In this document: positions 8,360-18,380 of the stretch, in pieces | Numbering within the stretch: position 1 is the stretch's first letter | How the letters are laid out: each line of letters starts with the position of its first letter | NCBI GenBank assembly: GCA_964531335.1 | Contig: CAZHEV010000002.1 | Span: 204,016 to 268,015 of the forward strand | Direction: 5' to 3' | Length of the DNA: 64,000 nucleotides | DNA from: CAZHEV01 sp964531335 [NCBI: uncultured bacterium] | GTDB taxonomy: Bacteria > Eisenbacteria > RBG-16-71-46 > CAZHEV01 | Position numbers and translations under genes: made by a program | Notes under the pieces: model-generated | The model's database searches: none | Told to the model about the DNA's origin: nothing | What the model saw: the letters and a program-made list of their open reading frames with translations, nothing else

Positions 8360-11300
8360 CTATCGTGCCCTCTCCCCGATTCCCCTGATGGCAGCGAGCA
8401 CCCTCTCTCTTTCCGGATGCTTGAGATATGAGCTTCTCAGCCCCGGGTCCATGATGTCGGCAGTGACGGACCTGAAGACAGCCAGGCAGTTATCGTATTC
8501 CGCTATGGCCTGTTCCCAATTGTCTCTCCGGAGGAAGTACCCGGCGCAGGCGGCATGCGATCTCCACCTTAGCTCCGGGCTCTCTACAAGAGAGGCGAGC
8601 CGGCGGATCCTCTTTACCTCTCTTGCATAGCCCGGGGTCGTGCAGACCGCGGCCTTGAGCTCCGCCGGCCTCGACCCGAGAGTCCGGGCCATCTCTCTTG
8701 CCTGCGCCGCGAGAGCCGCCGACCTCTCCTCATCGCCCGAGGCCTCCTCCAGCGCCGCCAGTCTCGCGAGGCACTCGCAGACCTCGTCTATCTCGCCTAC
8801 GCTGTCGAAGCCGTCGAGGGATCGCCTGTACCTGGCCGCCGCCTCCTCCGAGAGCCCCTTGAGCGCGAGCGTGTCGCCGAGGTCCTTCAAGGCCATGTAG
8901 ATGAGGCGCGATATACCCGCCTTCTCCGCCTGGGCCAGGTTCCGGACCGCGAGATCATGAGCCTCGTCTATTCGCCCGGTGTGGATAAGCCCCGTGACCA
9001 TTACCGACCTGCATGTGACCGCACCCACTTCGAGCTTGTGCTCGGCCTGGATCGCCGAGGCCCTGGCGAGCGACTGGAATGCCATCTCGTACCGGCCGAG
9101 CTCGATCTGGGTAAGGGCTATGTTGAGCAGGCACTCGTTGTAGAGGTTGAGCGAGCCGGTCCTTCTAAACAGGGAGGAGGCCTCAGCGAGGTCCCGGCTC
9201 AGCGCCAGGTACTCGCCCTTGTGAAAGTGCACGGCCCCGACGTTCATGAGCTGCAAGGCGACGGCCGCCGGGCTCGACATTCTCCTGGCGATCGCGAGCG
9301 CCGCCCGGGTTGCTCTCAGCGAGCGGCCGTGCCGGCAGAGCCTGTGATAGATCACGCCGAAAGCGGTGAGGGCCGCGCGCTCGGCCTCGAGGTCGCCGGC
9401 GTCTCGCGCGTGAGCGAGAGCGCTCTCGAAGTGACTCAGCGCTTCTTCGGGCTCGCCTCTTTCGGCAAGGATCATACCAGTGGTCCTTTCCAGCCTGCTG
9501 TTCAATGCCCCCCCGGACCCGGCCCCCTCGGCGCATCTCCTGGCTCTCTCCAGGAAGCTGTCGGCCCGAGCGGGTCTGCCGGCGCTCTGTTCCAGGGACG
9601 CCAGCCTCGCGCACGCAAGCACTGCGTTCTCCGGGTGGCACTTCCAGCCCTCCGCCGCCTTCCGCAGCCACCGCCTCGCGCCGCGCAGCTCGCCTCTATC
9701 CGCGAAGGTCTCTCCAAGCAACCTCTGGAGCTTCGCCCTGATGCGTTCCTGGTCTCTTGCGCTCAGGTCGTAGGCCTCCCTGTAGGCGCGCGCGGCCTCG
9801 CCGGTCCTGTCCAGCGACGCCAGGCTCTGCCCGTACTCGAGAAGGATCTCCGGTTTCACTGAGGCGTCCGGGTCCAGGCTCAGGAGCCGCTTGTAGTAGG
9901 CCGCCGCCTCGACGTTGGCCTGAGTCCGCGCGCTGTCGCGCGCGGCGGCCAATCCCCACTCGAGAGAGCCGTCTTTGTCCTTTGCCGCGAGATAGTGATG
10001 CGCCAGGGCGTGGATCCGGGGCCTCCGAGGCAACTCCCCGGCTTCTATGAGCTTGGCGGCCTCCATGTGCAGCTTTCTCCGCCTGCTCCAGTGTAGCGAG
10101 TTGTATACTCTATGTCGCAACGGACCCGGCGGCAGCGAGAACTTGTCCTTCTTTCGCGCCAGGAACGCTCTGCGCGACAGGTCGCTCGCCATCTCCAGGG
10201 CTTCCGGGTATGGAAGCCCGGTCAACGACGCTATCTCTCCGGGGCCGGCCGGCGACGTCAATACGGAAAGGGCCTCCAGAACCAGGCTTTCCTCGGAGAC
10301 GAATCCCTCGAGAATCGTCTCCGTCCTCTCCTCCGTCCCCCTGGGAATCGGCAGGGAGTCGAGCTCCGACAGCTCCAGCTTCCAGTAACCCTGCTCGCGT
10401 GCGATGACCCCTGACTGGACCAGTTGCGCCATGAGCTGTCTCAGGAAAAGTGGAAGGCCGGAAGTAGCCGCGTGGAATCGCCGGCAAGCACCCGCGGGCG
10501 CGGCCTTGGGGCCGAACATCGAGTCCACCACCAGTCCTACCTCGCCCTCCGTGAGGTTGGATGGGCTGAGCGTCGCCGTGTAGGGCGCACCGCGGAGCTC
10601 CTTCAGCAGGGCCCTGTGCTCCCTGGATATGGCGCCGGTGTCATCCACGGTAGCGAACATGCGGATGCGGACTTCGTATGAGGGCTCATCCAGAGCCGTC
10701 AGGAAAAAGCCCCTGGCCAGGTGCCCGATGGTGCTCACCGTGACGGGATCGGCGTCGTGAATGTCCTCGATACAAAGGACGACCGGGACGGCTTCCGCTA
10801 TCGAGGAGAGAAGCTGGTAAACGGACTCGGCGAAGGAGTGCGAATCGGCGAACCCGGGAGAGCGCCGTCCCCGGCCCGACTTCACCAGGTCGGCCAGAGC
10901 GGGGGAGAGCCTCGACCTGCGCCCGGCCGGCACGCTCGCGAGAAGCGACCGAACGGCTTCGACGATCGGCGCGCCGGGCATGAGAGACCCGCTCACTGAT
11001 TGTCCCTGGCAGTAGGCGATCCCATTGAGCTGGCAGAACTGCTTCGCCTCTTGTGCGAGCCTGGTCTTGCCTATGCCCGTTTGTCCGGATAGTAGGATGA
11101 CGCCGGCTTGCGGCTCGGGGGCGGACTCGCCGAAAACGTCCTCGCCCTCGGCGACGGGAAGACCCGCCAGCGCCGAAAGCTCTCTCTTCAACACCGCGAG
11201 CTCCCCTTCCCTGCCCACGAGGGCGGGGGTCAGGACATAGCTCGCACCCGTCTTCTCGGTCTCCGTGGCGAAGTTTCTCCGGAAAAGCTGGTTCACCGCC

Positions 11301-12085
11301 TCGATGACGGCGTTCGCCTCCCTGTACCTGTTGGAGGGGTCGAGCGCCAACAGCTTGAGGATCAAAATGTCGAGCTCTCTGGAAAGACCTTCATTGATGC
11401 TGCTGGGGGCGGGCAGGCGGCCGGCGGCTCCGTTTCTCCACGAGAACGGAAGCCGGCCGGTGCACAGCTCGTACAACATCACCCCGAGGCTGAAGAGGTC
11501 GGCCTTCAGGTCCGCGGCGCCCTGCGCGAGCACCTCCGGCGCGGCGTAGGCGGCTGTGCCCCCGGCCGGTGAGCCCGACGTCTTGTTCTCCTGAAAGGAA
11601 GCGAGCCCGAAGTCGGCCAGCTTCAGATATATCCGGCCGGCTCGCGCCGGCCTCGACAGCATGACGTTCGCCGGCTTGAGATCGCGGTGGACGATGCCTC
11701 TCGAATGTATGTACTGGAGGGCGCGGCACAATTGGACGGCGGCATGCAGTACGGTCTCCTGGTCGGCCGGGAGAGGGAGGGAATCGAGCGCGCCGCCCTC
11801 CATCAGCTCCATGGAGTAGAACAACTCCCCGGAAGCGGCCTGGCCGAAGTCGTAGACCTCGACCAAATTCGGGTGCTTGAGCTCGGCGACGGTCTGAAAC
11901 TCGCGCTTGAAGTACTCCACCTCGTCCGGGGAGGCCATGAGCGCCGGGAGCACTTTTACCGCCACGGACTTGCCGAGGAGCTTGTCGGAGCCTCTGAAGA
12001 CGGAGCCCATGGCGCCCGAACCCAGCGGCTCCAGGTCTTGATATCGAGGGGATATCTCGGGAGGACGCGTCGGGTGACTTTTCAT
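8360..12085 (-). CDS. Ser/Thr protein kinase fused to an AAA-type ATPase and TPR repeats
   Basis: Very large cytoplasmic signalling protein (about 1241 residues). The N-terminal Hanks-type kinase has the glycine loop GSGAMGSV (about 23-30), the Lys of VAVK (44), the catalytic loop HRDLKPAN (133-140) and DFG (158-160). All catalytic residues are intact. An ATPase module follows with P-loop GQTGIGKT (334-341), and then a long helical C-terminus of TPR-like repeats. This architecture resembles PknK/STAND-type kinases that integrate signals through the ATPase and TPR parts. ATG at 12085 starts just before the kinase domain, but no clear Shine-Dalgarno sequence is seen and upstream in-frame starts exist. 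It is transcribed away from a second kinase of the same architecture. Confidence 0.9.
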   Translation of the reverse strand: MKSHPTRPPEISPRYQDLEPLGSGAMGSVFRGSDKLLGKSVAVKVLPALMASPDEVEYFKREFQTVAELKHPNLVEVYDFGQAASGELFYSMELMEGGALDSLPLPADQETVLHAAVQLCRALQYIHSRGIVHRDLKPANVMLSRPARAGRIYLKLADFGLASFQENKTSGSPAGGTAAYAAPEVLAQGAADLKADLFSLGVMLYELCTGRLPFSWRNGAAGRLPAPSSINEGLSRELDILILKLLALDPSNRYREANAVIEAVNQLFRRNFATETEKTGASYVLTPALVGREGELAVLKRELSALAGLPVAEGEDVFGESAPEPQAGVILLSGQTGIGKTRLAQEAKQFCQLNGIAYCQGQSVSGSLMPGAPIVEAVRSLLASVPAGRRSRLSPALADLVKSGRGRRSPGFADSHSFAESVYQLLSSIAEAVPVVLCIEDIHDADPVTVSTIGHLARGFFLTALDEPSYEVRIRMFATVDDTGAISREHRALLKELRGAPYTATLSPSNLTEGEVGLVVDSMFGPKAAPAGACRRFHAATSGLPLFLRQLMAQLVQSGVIAREQGYWKLELSELDSLPIPRGTEERTETILEGFVSEESLVLEALSVLTSPAGPGEIASLTGLPYPEALEMASDLSRRAFLARKKDKFSLPPGPLRHRVYNSLHWSRRRKLHMEAAKLIEAGELPRRPRIHALAHHYLAAKDKDGSLEWGLAAARDSARTQANVEAAAYYKRLLSLDPDASVKPEILLEYGQSLASLDRTGEAARAYREAYDLSARDQERIRAKLQRLLGETFADRGELRGARRWLRKAAEGWKCHPENAVLACARLASLEQSAGRPARADSFLERARRCAEGAGSGGALNSRLERTTGMILAERGEPEEALSHFESALAHARDAGDLEAERAALTAFGVIYHRLCRHGRSLRATRAALAIARRMSSPAAVALQLMNVGAVHFHKGEYLALSRDLAEASSLFRRTGSLNLYNECLLNIALTQIELGRYEMAFQSLARASAIQAEHKLEVGAVTCRSVMVTGLIHTGRIDEAHDLAVRNLAQAEKAGISRLIYMALKDLGDTLALKGLSEEAAARYRRSLDGFDSVGEIDEVCECLARLAALEEASGDEERSAALAAQAREMARTLGSRPAELKAAVCTTPGYAREVKRIRRLASLVESPELRWRSHAACAGYFLRRDNWEQAIAEYDNCLAVFRSVTADIMDPGLRSSYLKHPERERVLAAIRGIGERAR

Positions 12086-12190
12086 GGGAACGAGTCTAAG
12101 ACAAGGTCGGGCCGCGGGCAAGGCGCCGGTGAGGCCTCCGCGGGCCCTCCCCTTATTCGGCGCGTGGCCGCACGCACAAGGACGCGGACG

Positions 12191-12207
12191 AGGCACGAGG
12201 GTTGCAT
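12191..12207 (+). promoter_or_regulatory. Sigma-54-type promoter of the plus-strand kinase gene
   Basis: AGGCACGAGGGTTGCAT matches the consensus TGGCACG-N4-TTGCA at all but the first base, with GG (12192-12193) and GC (12204-12205) 10 bp apart. It lies in the 316-bp divergent region between the two kinase genes and points at the plus-strand one, giving a leader of about 185 nt. Confidence 0.7.
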
Positions 12208-12401
12208 ATCAATATCAGCGGACAAAAGGGCGCGCGTCCGGCGGGAACCAGACGTTTCAAGCCGGGCCCCACCCCACGCCGACAAGGACCTTGAGGCCGT
12301 GCGCGCGCGCGGTTCGCGTTTTCGCGGGTGGTGCCGTGAAATGCGAAAAAGCACGCAATCTGCAATGTCCGCCGAAGGACCTGGGCCAGCGGGGTAACAG
12401 G

Positions 12402-15400
12402 GTGATCGGAGAGAGAGTAGACCAGTACGAGATCTTGGAGGAGATCGGCTCCGGTGGGATGGGCACCGTGTACAAGGCGCTCGACCTCTCACTGGACAGG
12501 CATGTCGCGCTGAAGATCTTGTCCGAGAGCGGAAGCTGGGGGGGCGGGGAGTGGTCCGAACGCCTCAAGCTGGAGGCTCAGGCCGCCGCGAAGATCAACT
12601 GCTCGAACGTGGTCACGATCCACCAGGTCAGCGAGAACTCGGATCCGCCCTTCATCGTGATGGAGTTCGTCGAGGGCAAAAACCTGAGACAGGAGCTACG
12701 GCGGCGTGACTCGTTTACCGTTCCGGAGGTCGTCCGTATAGCCTTGCAGGTATGCGACGCGCTGGCCTCCGCGCACGCGGTGCATGTCCTCCATAAGGAC
12801 ATAAAGCCGGAGAACATAATCATAACGGAGTCGGGAGCGGCGAAAGTGATGGACTTCGGCATCGCCATGCTCCCGAAGCGCGGGGAGGGACGGGACGAAG
12901 GCCCCGGCCCGATAGGGACCGCCGGCTACATGTCTCCGGAGCAGGTGACCTCCAGCCCGCTGGACGAGCGAACCGATCTGTACTCTCTTGGAGTGGTGAT
13001 GTACGAGCTGCTGACCGGCCGGCTGCCCCACGAGGCCGATACGGTGGAGGACCTGCTCGAAAAGAAGATACGCGAAGTCGCCCCCCTGCCGAGCGACATA
13101 GGCTTCTCTCTGCCCGGGCGATTGGAGAGCCTGGTGATGAAGGCTCTCGAGAACGACCCCGAGCTGCGCTTTTCCAGCGCCGATGAGATGAAACAGGCGA
13201 TACTGGCCTGCGCTCCACCCTCCTTCGATTTCGCTTCGGAGCCCGGTGGGACCTGCTTCGCCGGCGGAGAGCGCGCCGCCGCCGTTGGGCTCGATCTGGT
13301 CGGCAGAGAGAAGACGATAAACCAACTGGCCGACATAATGGCCGGGGCCAAGGTCGGATCGGGAAAGGCCGTCGTATTGAGCGGGGAGACCGGAGTCGGA
13401 AAGACGGCGGTTATCAACGAAACGTGCTCGCAGGCCGAACGGTCGGGTTTTCTCGTCCTAAGGGGACGATGTCTGTACCAGGACATGCCCGTTCCCTTCT
13501 TTCCTTACATCAGCGCCATCCGGGCGCTCCTCGAGGCCCCTTCCGACCAGGGCATCACCAGGTGCGAGAAGGAGGAAATGAGAGATCTGATAGAGGAGGG
13601 AGTCACGGAGCTTCGGCTTTTCCTTCCTTACCTCGAGACGGTCCTGCATCGCGGCGATACCGGGAGACTGAGCGCCGCAGGCCGGGAGCGGAGCAACCCG
13701 GACCCTTCCAGGATCTTCGCGGCGCTGGGCAGGCTTTTCGCCACCGCGGCCGGCTTCCGGCCGGTGTTGCTGACGCTGGACGACTTCCAGTGGGTGGACA
13801 GGTCGTCCCTGCAACTGTTTCACTATCTCGGCAGCCGCAGCGGTCGCTCCAAGATGATGGTGGTGGCGGCCTACAGGCCGGAGGACCTGCAACGAGAGCC
13901 CGGACACAAGACGCACCCCGTGCTGGAGACCCTTTCCAGAATGGACGCGGAAGGAAAGCTGGTCCAGATGCAGCTGGACAGGCTGTCGAAAGCGGATACC
14001 TATGAGCTTCTGCGCAGGGCCCTTCGCAACACGAGGTTCACCGAGGAGTTCAAGAACGAGATATATGATCACACTCTGGGCAACCCGGTCTTCGTCCTGG
14101 AGTGTCTCAAATCCTTGCGGGAGGACGGCACCATCAAGTGGCTTGACGGTCACTGGCAGTGCGTGGAGAGTATCCCCCGGATAAGCGTCCCCAAGAGGGC
14201 GAAAGACGTGGTGGAAAGAAGGCTGGAATCTCTGGGCCGCGAGGAGAGAAGGCTGCTGGCGTGCGCGAGCGTCCAGGGATGCACGTTTACCTCGGACGTA
14301 TTGGCCTCCGTTGTGAGCATGGAACGCATCGAGGCTCTAACCATACTCAATGAGCTCGAGAAGAAATACGAGATCGTGCGCTTCCAGAACGGCGCCTACA
14401 CTTTCGAGCATCCCCTGCTATGGGAGTGCTCCTACGACGCACTGGCGCAGGAGCTGAAGCAGGAGTATCACCTGCTCATAGCCAAGTACCTGGAGACGAA
14501 GTCCAAGCCCAAGAACGCCTCGGCCCTTTTCTCCCTGGCCAATCACTACTTCAAAGGTTGCGATTACCGGAAGGCGCTGCCCTATCTCGAGGAGTCCGTC
14601 AAGAGGGCCAAGGACCTTCATGCCCATTCGGAGGCCCTCGTGCATTTGGAGAAGGCGCTGGAAGCGCTCGGCCACATGGATTCCTCCGATGAGAATCTGG
14701 ACAAGAGACTGACGCTTCTGGAGGACGCCGGCGCCGAGGCCGCGGCGCTGGGAGACTGGAAGAGAGCCCTGACCAGATACGAGGAAGCCCGGGGAATCTG
14801 CTCTATGAAAGGGCGGCTGTCCGAGTACGCGAGATTGACCAGGCTCATGGGCAAGGCCGAGTTCAGCCGCCAAAACTGGGACGAGGCCCAGTCCAGGTTC
14901 TCGGAAGCGATGAGCATATACGCGAACGACGGGCGGATCGAGGAGATGGGCGAGCTTTATCTGAACCTGGGGTCGGTGGCCTTCGAGCTGGGGCGCATGG
15001 AGGAAGTGTCCGATCTCTTCTCCAAGGCCCTGGAGATAGGGGAAGCTCTCGGCGACAAGGGACTGATCGCAAGGTCGTCGAACAACCTGGGCACCGCCTT
15101 CAACGTCTCCGGCGAGAGGCACCGCGCGATCGAGTACTACCAGAAGTGCCTGGAGACCAGCGCCGACCTGGAGGACAGGATCGGGAAAGCGCGGGCCTAC
15201 CACAACATCGGCCTGACCTACTCCGAGCTGAAGAACTGGTCGGAGGCGTCGAGCTTCTTCAAGAAAGCCGCCGAGTCGGCGGAGGAGCTCAACGATAAGG
15301 GTCTTCATTACCTGGCCGTGCTCGGGCTCGCCGAGGCCAACGTGCGCATGGAAAAGCTGGAGGAGGGGGAGGATCTCTGCGAGCGCGCCCTGGCGGCGGT

Positions 15401-15713
15401 GCGCACGAGGGACGACAAGCTTTCGCTCTCCGACGGATACAAGATCCTCGGGCTGGTGCGGGCCAAGCAGGGACGTTTCGACGAGGCCGACGGCCTCTTT
15501 CGCGAAGGGATAAAGATAGCCAAAGAGCTGAGCAATCAGCTTCAACAGGCGGAAGGTTGGCGGGAGCTCGGAGTCATGCTGAGAGCCAAGGGGGACCTCG
15601 ATGGTTCCACTGAGGCCCTCAACGCCGCGCTCGGGATATTCAAGAGCCTGAAAGCGGAGGAGAACATAGCCGAGCTGGAAAGTCTTCTCGCGGCGGAAGC
15701 GGCTCAGAGCTGA
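12402..15713 (+). CDS. Ser/Thr protein kinase fused to an AAA-type ATPase and TPR repeats
   Basis: Second giant kinase (about 1103 residues from GTG 12402). The kinase domain has GSGGMG (16-21), the Lys of VALK (38), the catalytic loop HKDIKPEN (131-138, Lys in place of the usual Arg of HRD) and DFG (151-153). An SPE motif follows in the activation segment. An ATPase domain with P-loop GETGVGKT starts near residue 325. The C-terminal 450 residues are TPR repeats with a regular helical pattern. The start is set at GTG because homology begins with QYEILEEIG a few residues later. An open frame continues upstream through the sigma-54-type promoter, so longer starts are less likely. The HKD change places it in the non-RD group, often not activated by activation-loop phosphorylation (family knowledge). 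Confidence 0.88.
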   Translation: MIGERVDQYEILEEIGSGGMGTVYKALDLSLDRHVALKILSESGSWGGGEWSERLKLEAQAAAKINCSNVVTIHQVSENSDPPFIVMEFVEGKNLRQELRRRDSFTVPEVVRIALQVCDALASAHAVHVLHKDIKPENIIITESGAAKVMDFGIAMLPKRGEGRDEGPGPIGTAGYMSPEQVTSSPLDERTDLYSLGVVMYELLTGRLPHEADTVEDLLEKKIREVAPLPSDIGFSLPGRLESLVMKALENDPELRFSSADEMKQAILACAPPSFDFASEPGGTCFAGGERAAAVGLDLVGREKTINQLADIMAGAKVGSGKAVVLSGETGVGKTAVINETCSQAERSGFLVLRGRCLYQDMPVPFFPYISAIRALLEAPSDQGITRCEKEEMRDLIEEGVTELRLFLPYLETVLHRGDTGRLSAAGRERSNPDPSRIFAALGRLFATAAGFRPVLLTLDDFQWVDRSSLQLFHYLGSRSGRSKMMVVAAYRPEDLQREPGHKTHPVLETLSRMDAEGKLVQMQLDRLSKADTYELLRRALRNTRFTEEFKNEIYDHTLGNPVFVLECLKSLREDGTIKWLDGHWQCVESIPRISVPKRAKDVVERRLESLGREERRLLACASVQGCTFTSDVLASVVSMERIEALTILNELEKKYEIVRFQNGAYTFEHPLLWECSYDALAQELKQEYHLLIAKYLETKSKPKNASALFSLANHYFKGCDYRKALPYLEESVKRAKDLHAHSEALVHLEKALEALGHMDSSDENLDKRLTLLEDAGAEAAALGDWKRALTRYEEARGICSMKGRLSEYARLTRLMGKAEFSRQNWDEAQSRFSEAMSIYANDGRIEEMGELYLNLGSVAFELGRMEEVSDLFSKALEIGEALGDKGLIARSSNNLGTAFNVSGERHRAIEYYQKCLETSADLEDRIGKARAYHNIGLTYSELKNWSEASSFFKKAAESAEELNDKGLHYLAVLGLAEANVRMEKLEEGEDLCERALAAVRTRDDKLSLSDGYKILGLVRAKQGRFDEADGLFREGIKIAKELSNQLQQAEGWRELGVMLRAKGDLDGSTEALNAALGIFKSLKAEENIAELESLLAAEAAQS

Positions 15714-15891
15714 TAGATGGTCGTTTATTGCTTCGAACCTGTAGAGCGCGAGGAGGGCGTAACGCGGTAGCCGTGTTTTTCAGTCGGCCCCCAAGTGTAC
15801 ACAGCGGGCGGCGCGGGCAAGGCCTTTCGGAGCCGTCGGCCTCCGCGCTGGAACCATCGGGTCACTGTGGGCGCAGGAGGCTTAGGAGTAG

Positions 15892-17274
15892 ATGAAATCG
15901 AGAAGGGGAGGGCCTCCGCCGGAGGACAAGAGCGCCGGCGGAGCGATTCGGGGCAACCTTGCCCTGGCCGTCGAGGATTTCAGCGACGGAAAAGAAGGCC
16001 TGCTTGACGAGCTCGAGAAAGCCTACGAGGGCCTGGCCCAGGCTCTTGAGATATCACAGAGAGAGACGGACGCGGCCTACAGCGAGCTGAGAGACAAGAT
16101 CAGCATACTCGAGCGCAAAGTCTTCGAGCTGATAAGCCTGAACAACATCGGCAAGGCGTTGACCTCGGTCCTGGGCCTGGACGAGCTTCTCGAGGTCATT
16201 CTCACGAAGATATGCGAGCTTATCGAGGTCGACGCCGCGTTGATCGCCCTGAACAACGACCGCGACGAGCTCGAGATCACCCACGTTCGCGGGCTGCCCG
16301 ACAACTGCGTGGGACGGCCGTTCGCCCTGGACGTGGAGGTCGCCTACAGGGCCGCGCTCAAGAAGAACGAGCCGATAGTGATACCGGACTTGGAGACCGG
16401 CGACAGCCTGTCGGTGTTCAAGCTGGACCCGCGGATGGCCTCCGCGGTGGCGGTTCCGCTGAAGACCCGCAAGGAAGAGGTGGGCATGCTGGTGCTGAAC
16501 AGCACCAGGGTGCGCTCCTTCACCGACGACCACGTCCTCCTGCTGTCAACGTTCGGCGCGCAAGCGGCCATCGCCATAGTCAACGCGAAGCTGTATCAGA
16601 ACCTGAAGATGGTGTTGATGGGGGTCATGGTTTCGTTCTCCGCGGCGCTCGAAGCGAAGGACCCATACACGGAGGGACATTCGTCCAGGGTGGCCGTGTA
16701 CTCCGTCGCCATCGGTAGGAAACTGGGCCTGCGGGGCAAGTCCCTGGAGGACCTCAAGAACGCCGGATTGATACACGACATCGGCAAGATCGGCGTCTCG
16801 GAGGCGATAATTCGAAAGAAGGCCGCCCTGACAACGCCCGAGATGGCGGAGATGAAGCAGCATCCTCTGTGCGGCGAACACATCGCAAGTCCGATACCTT
16901 TCCTGACATCGGTGCTGCCGGGCGTCAAGTGGCACCACGAGCGCTTCGACGGCCGGGGATACCCGGACGGGATCTCCGCCGAGAGGATTCCTCTGATCGC
17001 CAGGATACTCGCCGTGGCAGACGCCTTCGACGCGATCACTTCCCAGAGACCCTACAGGGATCCCAGGAAGGCGCGGGAGGCGCTCGATGAGATAAGGAAA
17101 CACTCCGGTGGACAGTTCGACCCCAAGGTGGTCGAGGCATTTGAGTCCGCGTTCGATGACATTGTGAGGGCCGGAGGTGACAGGTGGGGCAGCGGGGAGA
17201 AGTCCGGCGTCGAAGGTCGTTACGAGGAGACCGAGGAACTAGTGGAGGCGAGCGATGAGCGTAAGCTGTCCTAA
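15892..17274 (+). CDS. GAF and HD-GYP domain protein (likely cyclic-di-GMP phosphodiesterase)
   Basis: Soluble signalling protein of 460 residues. A coiled-coil region (about 35-85) is followed by a GAF domain (about 85-225) and an HD-GYP domain (about 235-425). The metal-binding HDIGK (from His295) and the HHERFDGRGYP signature (348-358) are intact, so hydrolysis of cyclic-di-GMP is likely. ATG at 15892 follows TTAGGAG. The gene lies 178 bp after the kinase gene and overlaps the next gene by 20 bp, so it starts a three-gene unit with two zinc-ribbon proteins. Beyond the family match, the substrate is an inference. Confidence 0.9.
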   Translation: MKSRRGGPPPEDKSAGGAIRGNLALAVEDFSDGKEGLLDELEKAYEGLAQALEISQRETDAAYSELRDKISILERKVFELISLNNIGKALTSVLGLDELLEVILTKICELIEVDAALIALNNDRDELEITHVRGLPDNCVGRPFALDVEVAYRAALKKNEPIVIPDLETGDSLSVFKLDPRMASAVAVPLKTRKEEVGMLVLNSTRVRSFTDDHVLLLSTFGAQAAIAIVNAKLYQNLKMVLMGVMVSFSAALEAKDPYTEGHSSRVAVYSVAIGRKLGLRGKSLEDLKNAGLIHDIGKIGVSEAIIRKKAALTTPEMAEMKQHPLCGEHIASPIPFLTSVLPGVKWHHERFDGRGYPDGISAERIPLIARILAVADAFDAITSQRPYRDPRKAREALDEIRKHSGGQFDPKVVEAFESAFDDIVRAGGDRWGSGEKSGVEGRYEETEELVEASDERKLS

Positions 17275-17581
17275 CTGCCAGTTCGACGATTGTCTTGAAG
17301 ACGACAGGTACTGTATCAAGTGCGGTCACAGGCTGGCGCGTGCCGGGGCGTTTGAAGAGAACTGCACCGCAACCAAGAGGGTCTACGATTCCACTATGGT
17401 GCATGTTCGCCTGGGTCTCGTTTATCTTCAGAACGGCAAGAAGGACAGAGCAATAGCTTCCTGGAAGGCGGCCCTGGACCTCGACCCCATGAACGAAGAG
17501 GCCAAGGACCTTATCGAGAAATACGATTCGGGCAGGTCGCGGAGCGATGACCGGAAGACGGGAGACGTGAAGGCCGCGTAG
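17255..17581 (+). CDS. Small zinc-ribbon and TPR protein
   Basis: 108-residue soluble protein. An N-terminal zinc ribbon has two CxxC pairs (CPNC and CIKC), and a C-terminal region carries one or two TPR helices (VHVRLGLVYLQNGKKDRAI, then AALDLDPMNEEAKDLIEKY). It overlaps the HD-GYP gene by 20 bp, suggesting translational coupling. Function is unknown. The TPR part suggests a scaffold or adaptor role beside the kinases and the FHA protein. Confidence 0.8.
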   Translation: MSVSCPNCQFDDCLEDDRYCIKCGHRLARAGAFEENCTATKRVYDSTMVHVRLGLVYLQNGKKDRAIASWKAALDLDPMNEEAKDLIEKYDSGRSRSDDRKTGDVKAA

Positions 17582-17596
17582 CGGACGGGGGGCGAG

Positions 17597-18004
17597 ATGA
17601 CGTTGAAATGTGCTATTTGTGGGAACGAGAACAGGGAGGGCAGCTTCTTCTGCTCCGAGTGCGGCGCGAAGCTGCACTTCATGGGCATGCCGGCGGCCTA
17701 CCTGGTGAACATGAACGCATCGGGCGAGGCAAAGCGCTACCCCGTTTCGAGCAGGGTGTCCTACATAGGCCGCGAGGACGTGAACCAGGTCGTAATAGCC
17801 AACGAAGCCATCTCCAAGAAGCACGCCAAGCTGATGTTCTCGGACGGGAAGTTCTACATCGAGGACCTTTCCAGCAGCAACGGGACTTTCTTGAACGGCA
17901 CCAGGGTGCACACGAGAACCGTGCTCAGAAACGGGGACTTGATAAGGCTTGGAGCGGTCATCGTCAAGTTCGAGATCTCCAGGCGGGACGCGCAGGCGGC
18001 ATAG
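17597..18004 (+). CDS. Zinc-ribbon FHA-domain protein
   Basis: 135-residue protein with an N-terminal zinc ribbon (CAIC, CSEC) and a C-terminal forkhead-associated domain (about 45-130). The phosphothreonine-binding signature residues are visible: GR in YIGRED, the Ser and His of ISKKHAKL, and SSNGTFLNG. FHA domains bind phosphothreonine peptides made by Hanks-type kinases, so this is a plausible reader for the two kinases upstream (inference from family and context). It is the last gene of the HD-GYP unit. Confidence 0.88.
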   Translation: MTLKCAICGNENREGSFFCSECGAKLHFMGMPAAYLVNMNASGEAKRYPVSSRVSYIGREDVNQVVIANEAISKKHAKLMFSDGKFYIEDLSSSNGTFLNGTRVHTRTVLRNGDLIRLGAVIVKFEISRRDAQAA

Positions 18005-18183
18005 GCCGCCTTGACCGGCGCGGCACTCATCCCGAGAGCCCGCCCTGGGCCCGACGGAGGGCTCGGGCCCGCGGCCGCGTGTCAACGGCGGCGCCTGGTG
18101 CCGCGGCCAATGTCCCGCGCTATCGCGCGGCACAGGCGGCCCTTCGCGCACGGGCTTCGGACGCCGTCCGGATCGTTCAACGC

Positions 18184-18212
18184 TTGACCCTTACGCCTCG
18201 AGCCTCTAGCAT
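18184..18212 (+). promoter_or_regulatory. Candidate promoter of the murQ operon
   Basis: TTGACC (18184-18189), a 17-bp spacer and TAGCAT (18207-18212). It lies in the 376-bp gap between the FHA gene and murQ, which shows no gene and only GC-rich inverted segments near 18030-18080. Transcription from it would give a leader of about 160 nt. Confidence 0.4.
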
Positions 18213-18380
18213 CCCTTCGTTGGAGCATCTCTTTCAGTCCGCCGACGTACGGTATGGGGCGCTTCGTCGCTCCGCCGGCGCTCGCCGCGTCCCTTGCCTT
18301 CCGCGCCCGGGCGGTCGGGGCGTGTAGAGCCCCGGATCACGCCGCCGCTTTCATAGGCCGCGGTGCACAGCGCGTGAAAG

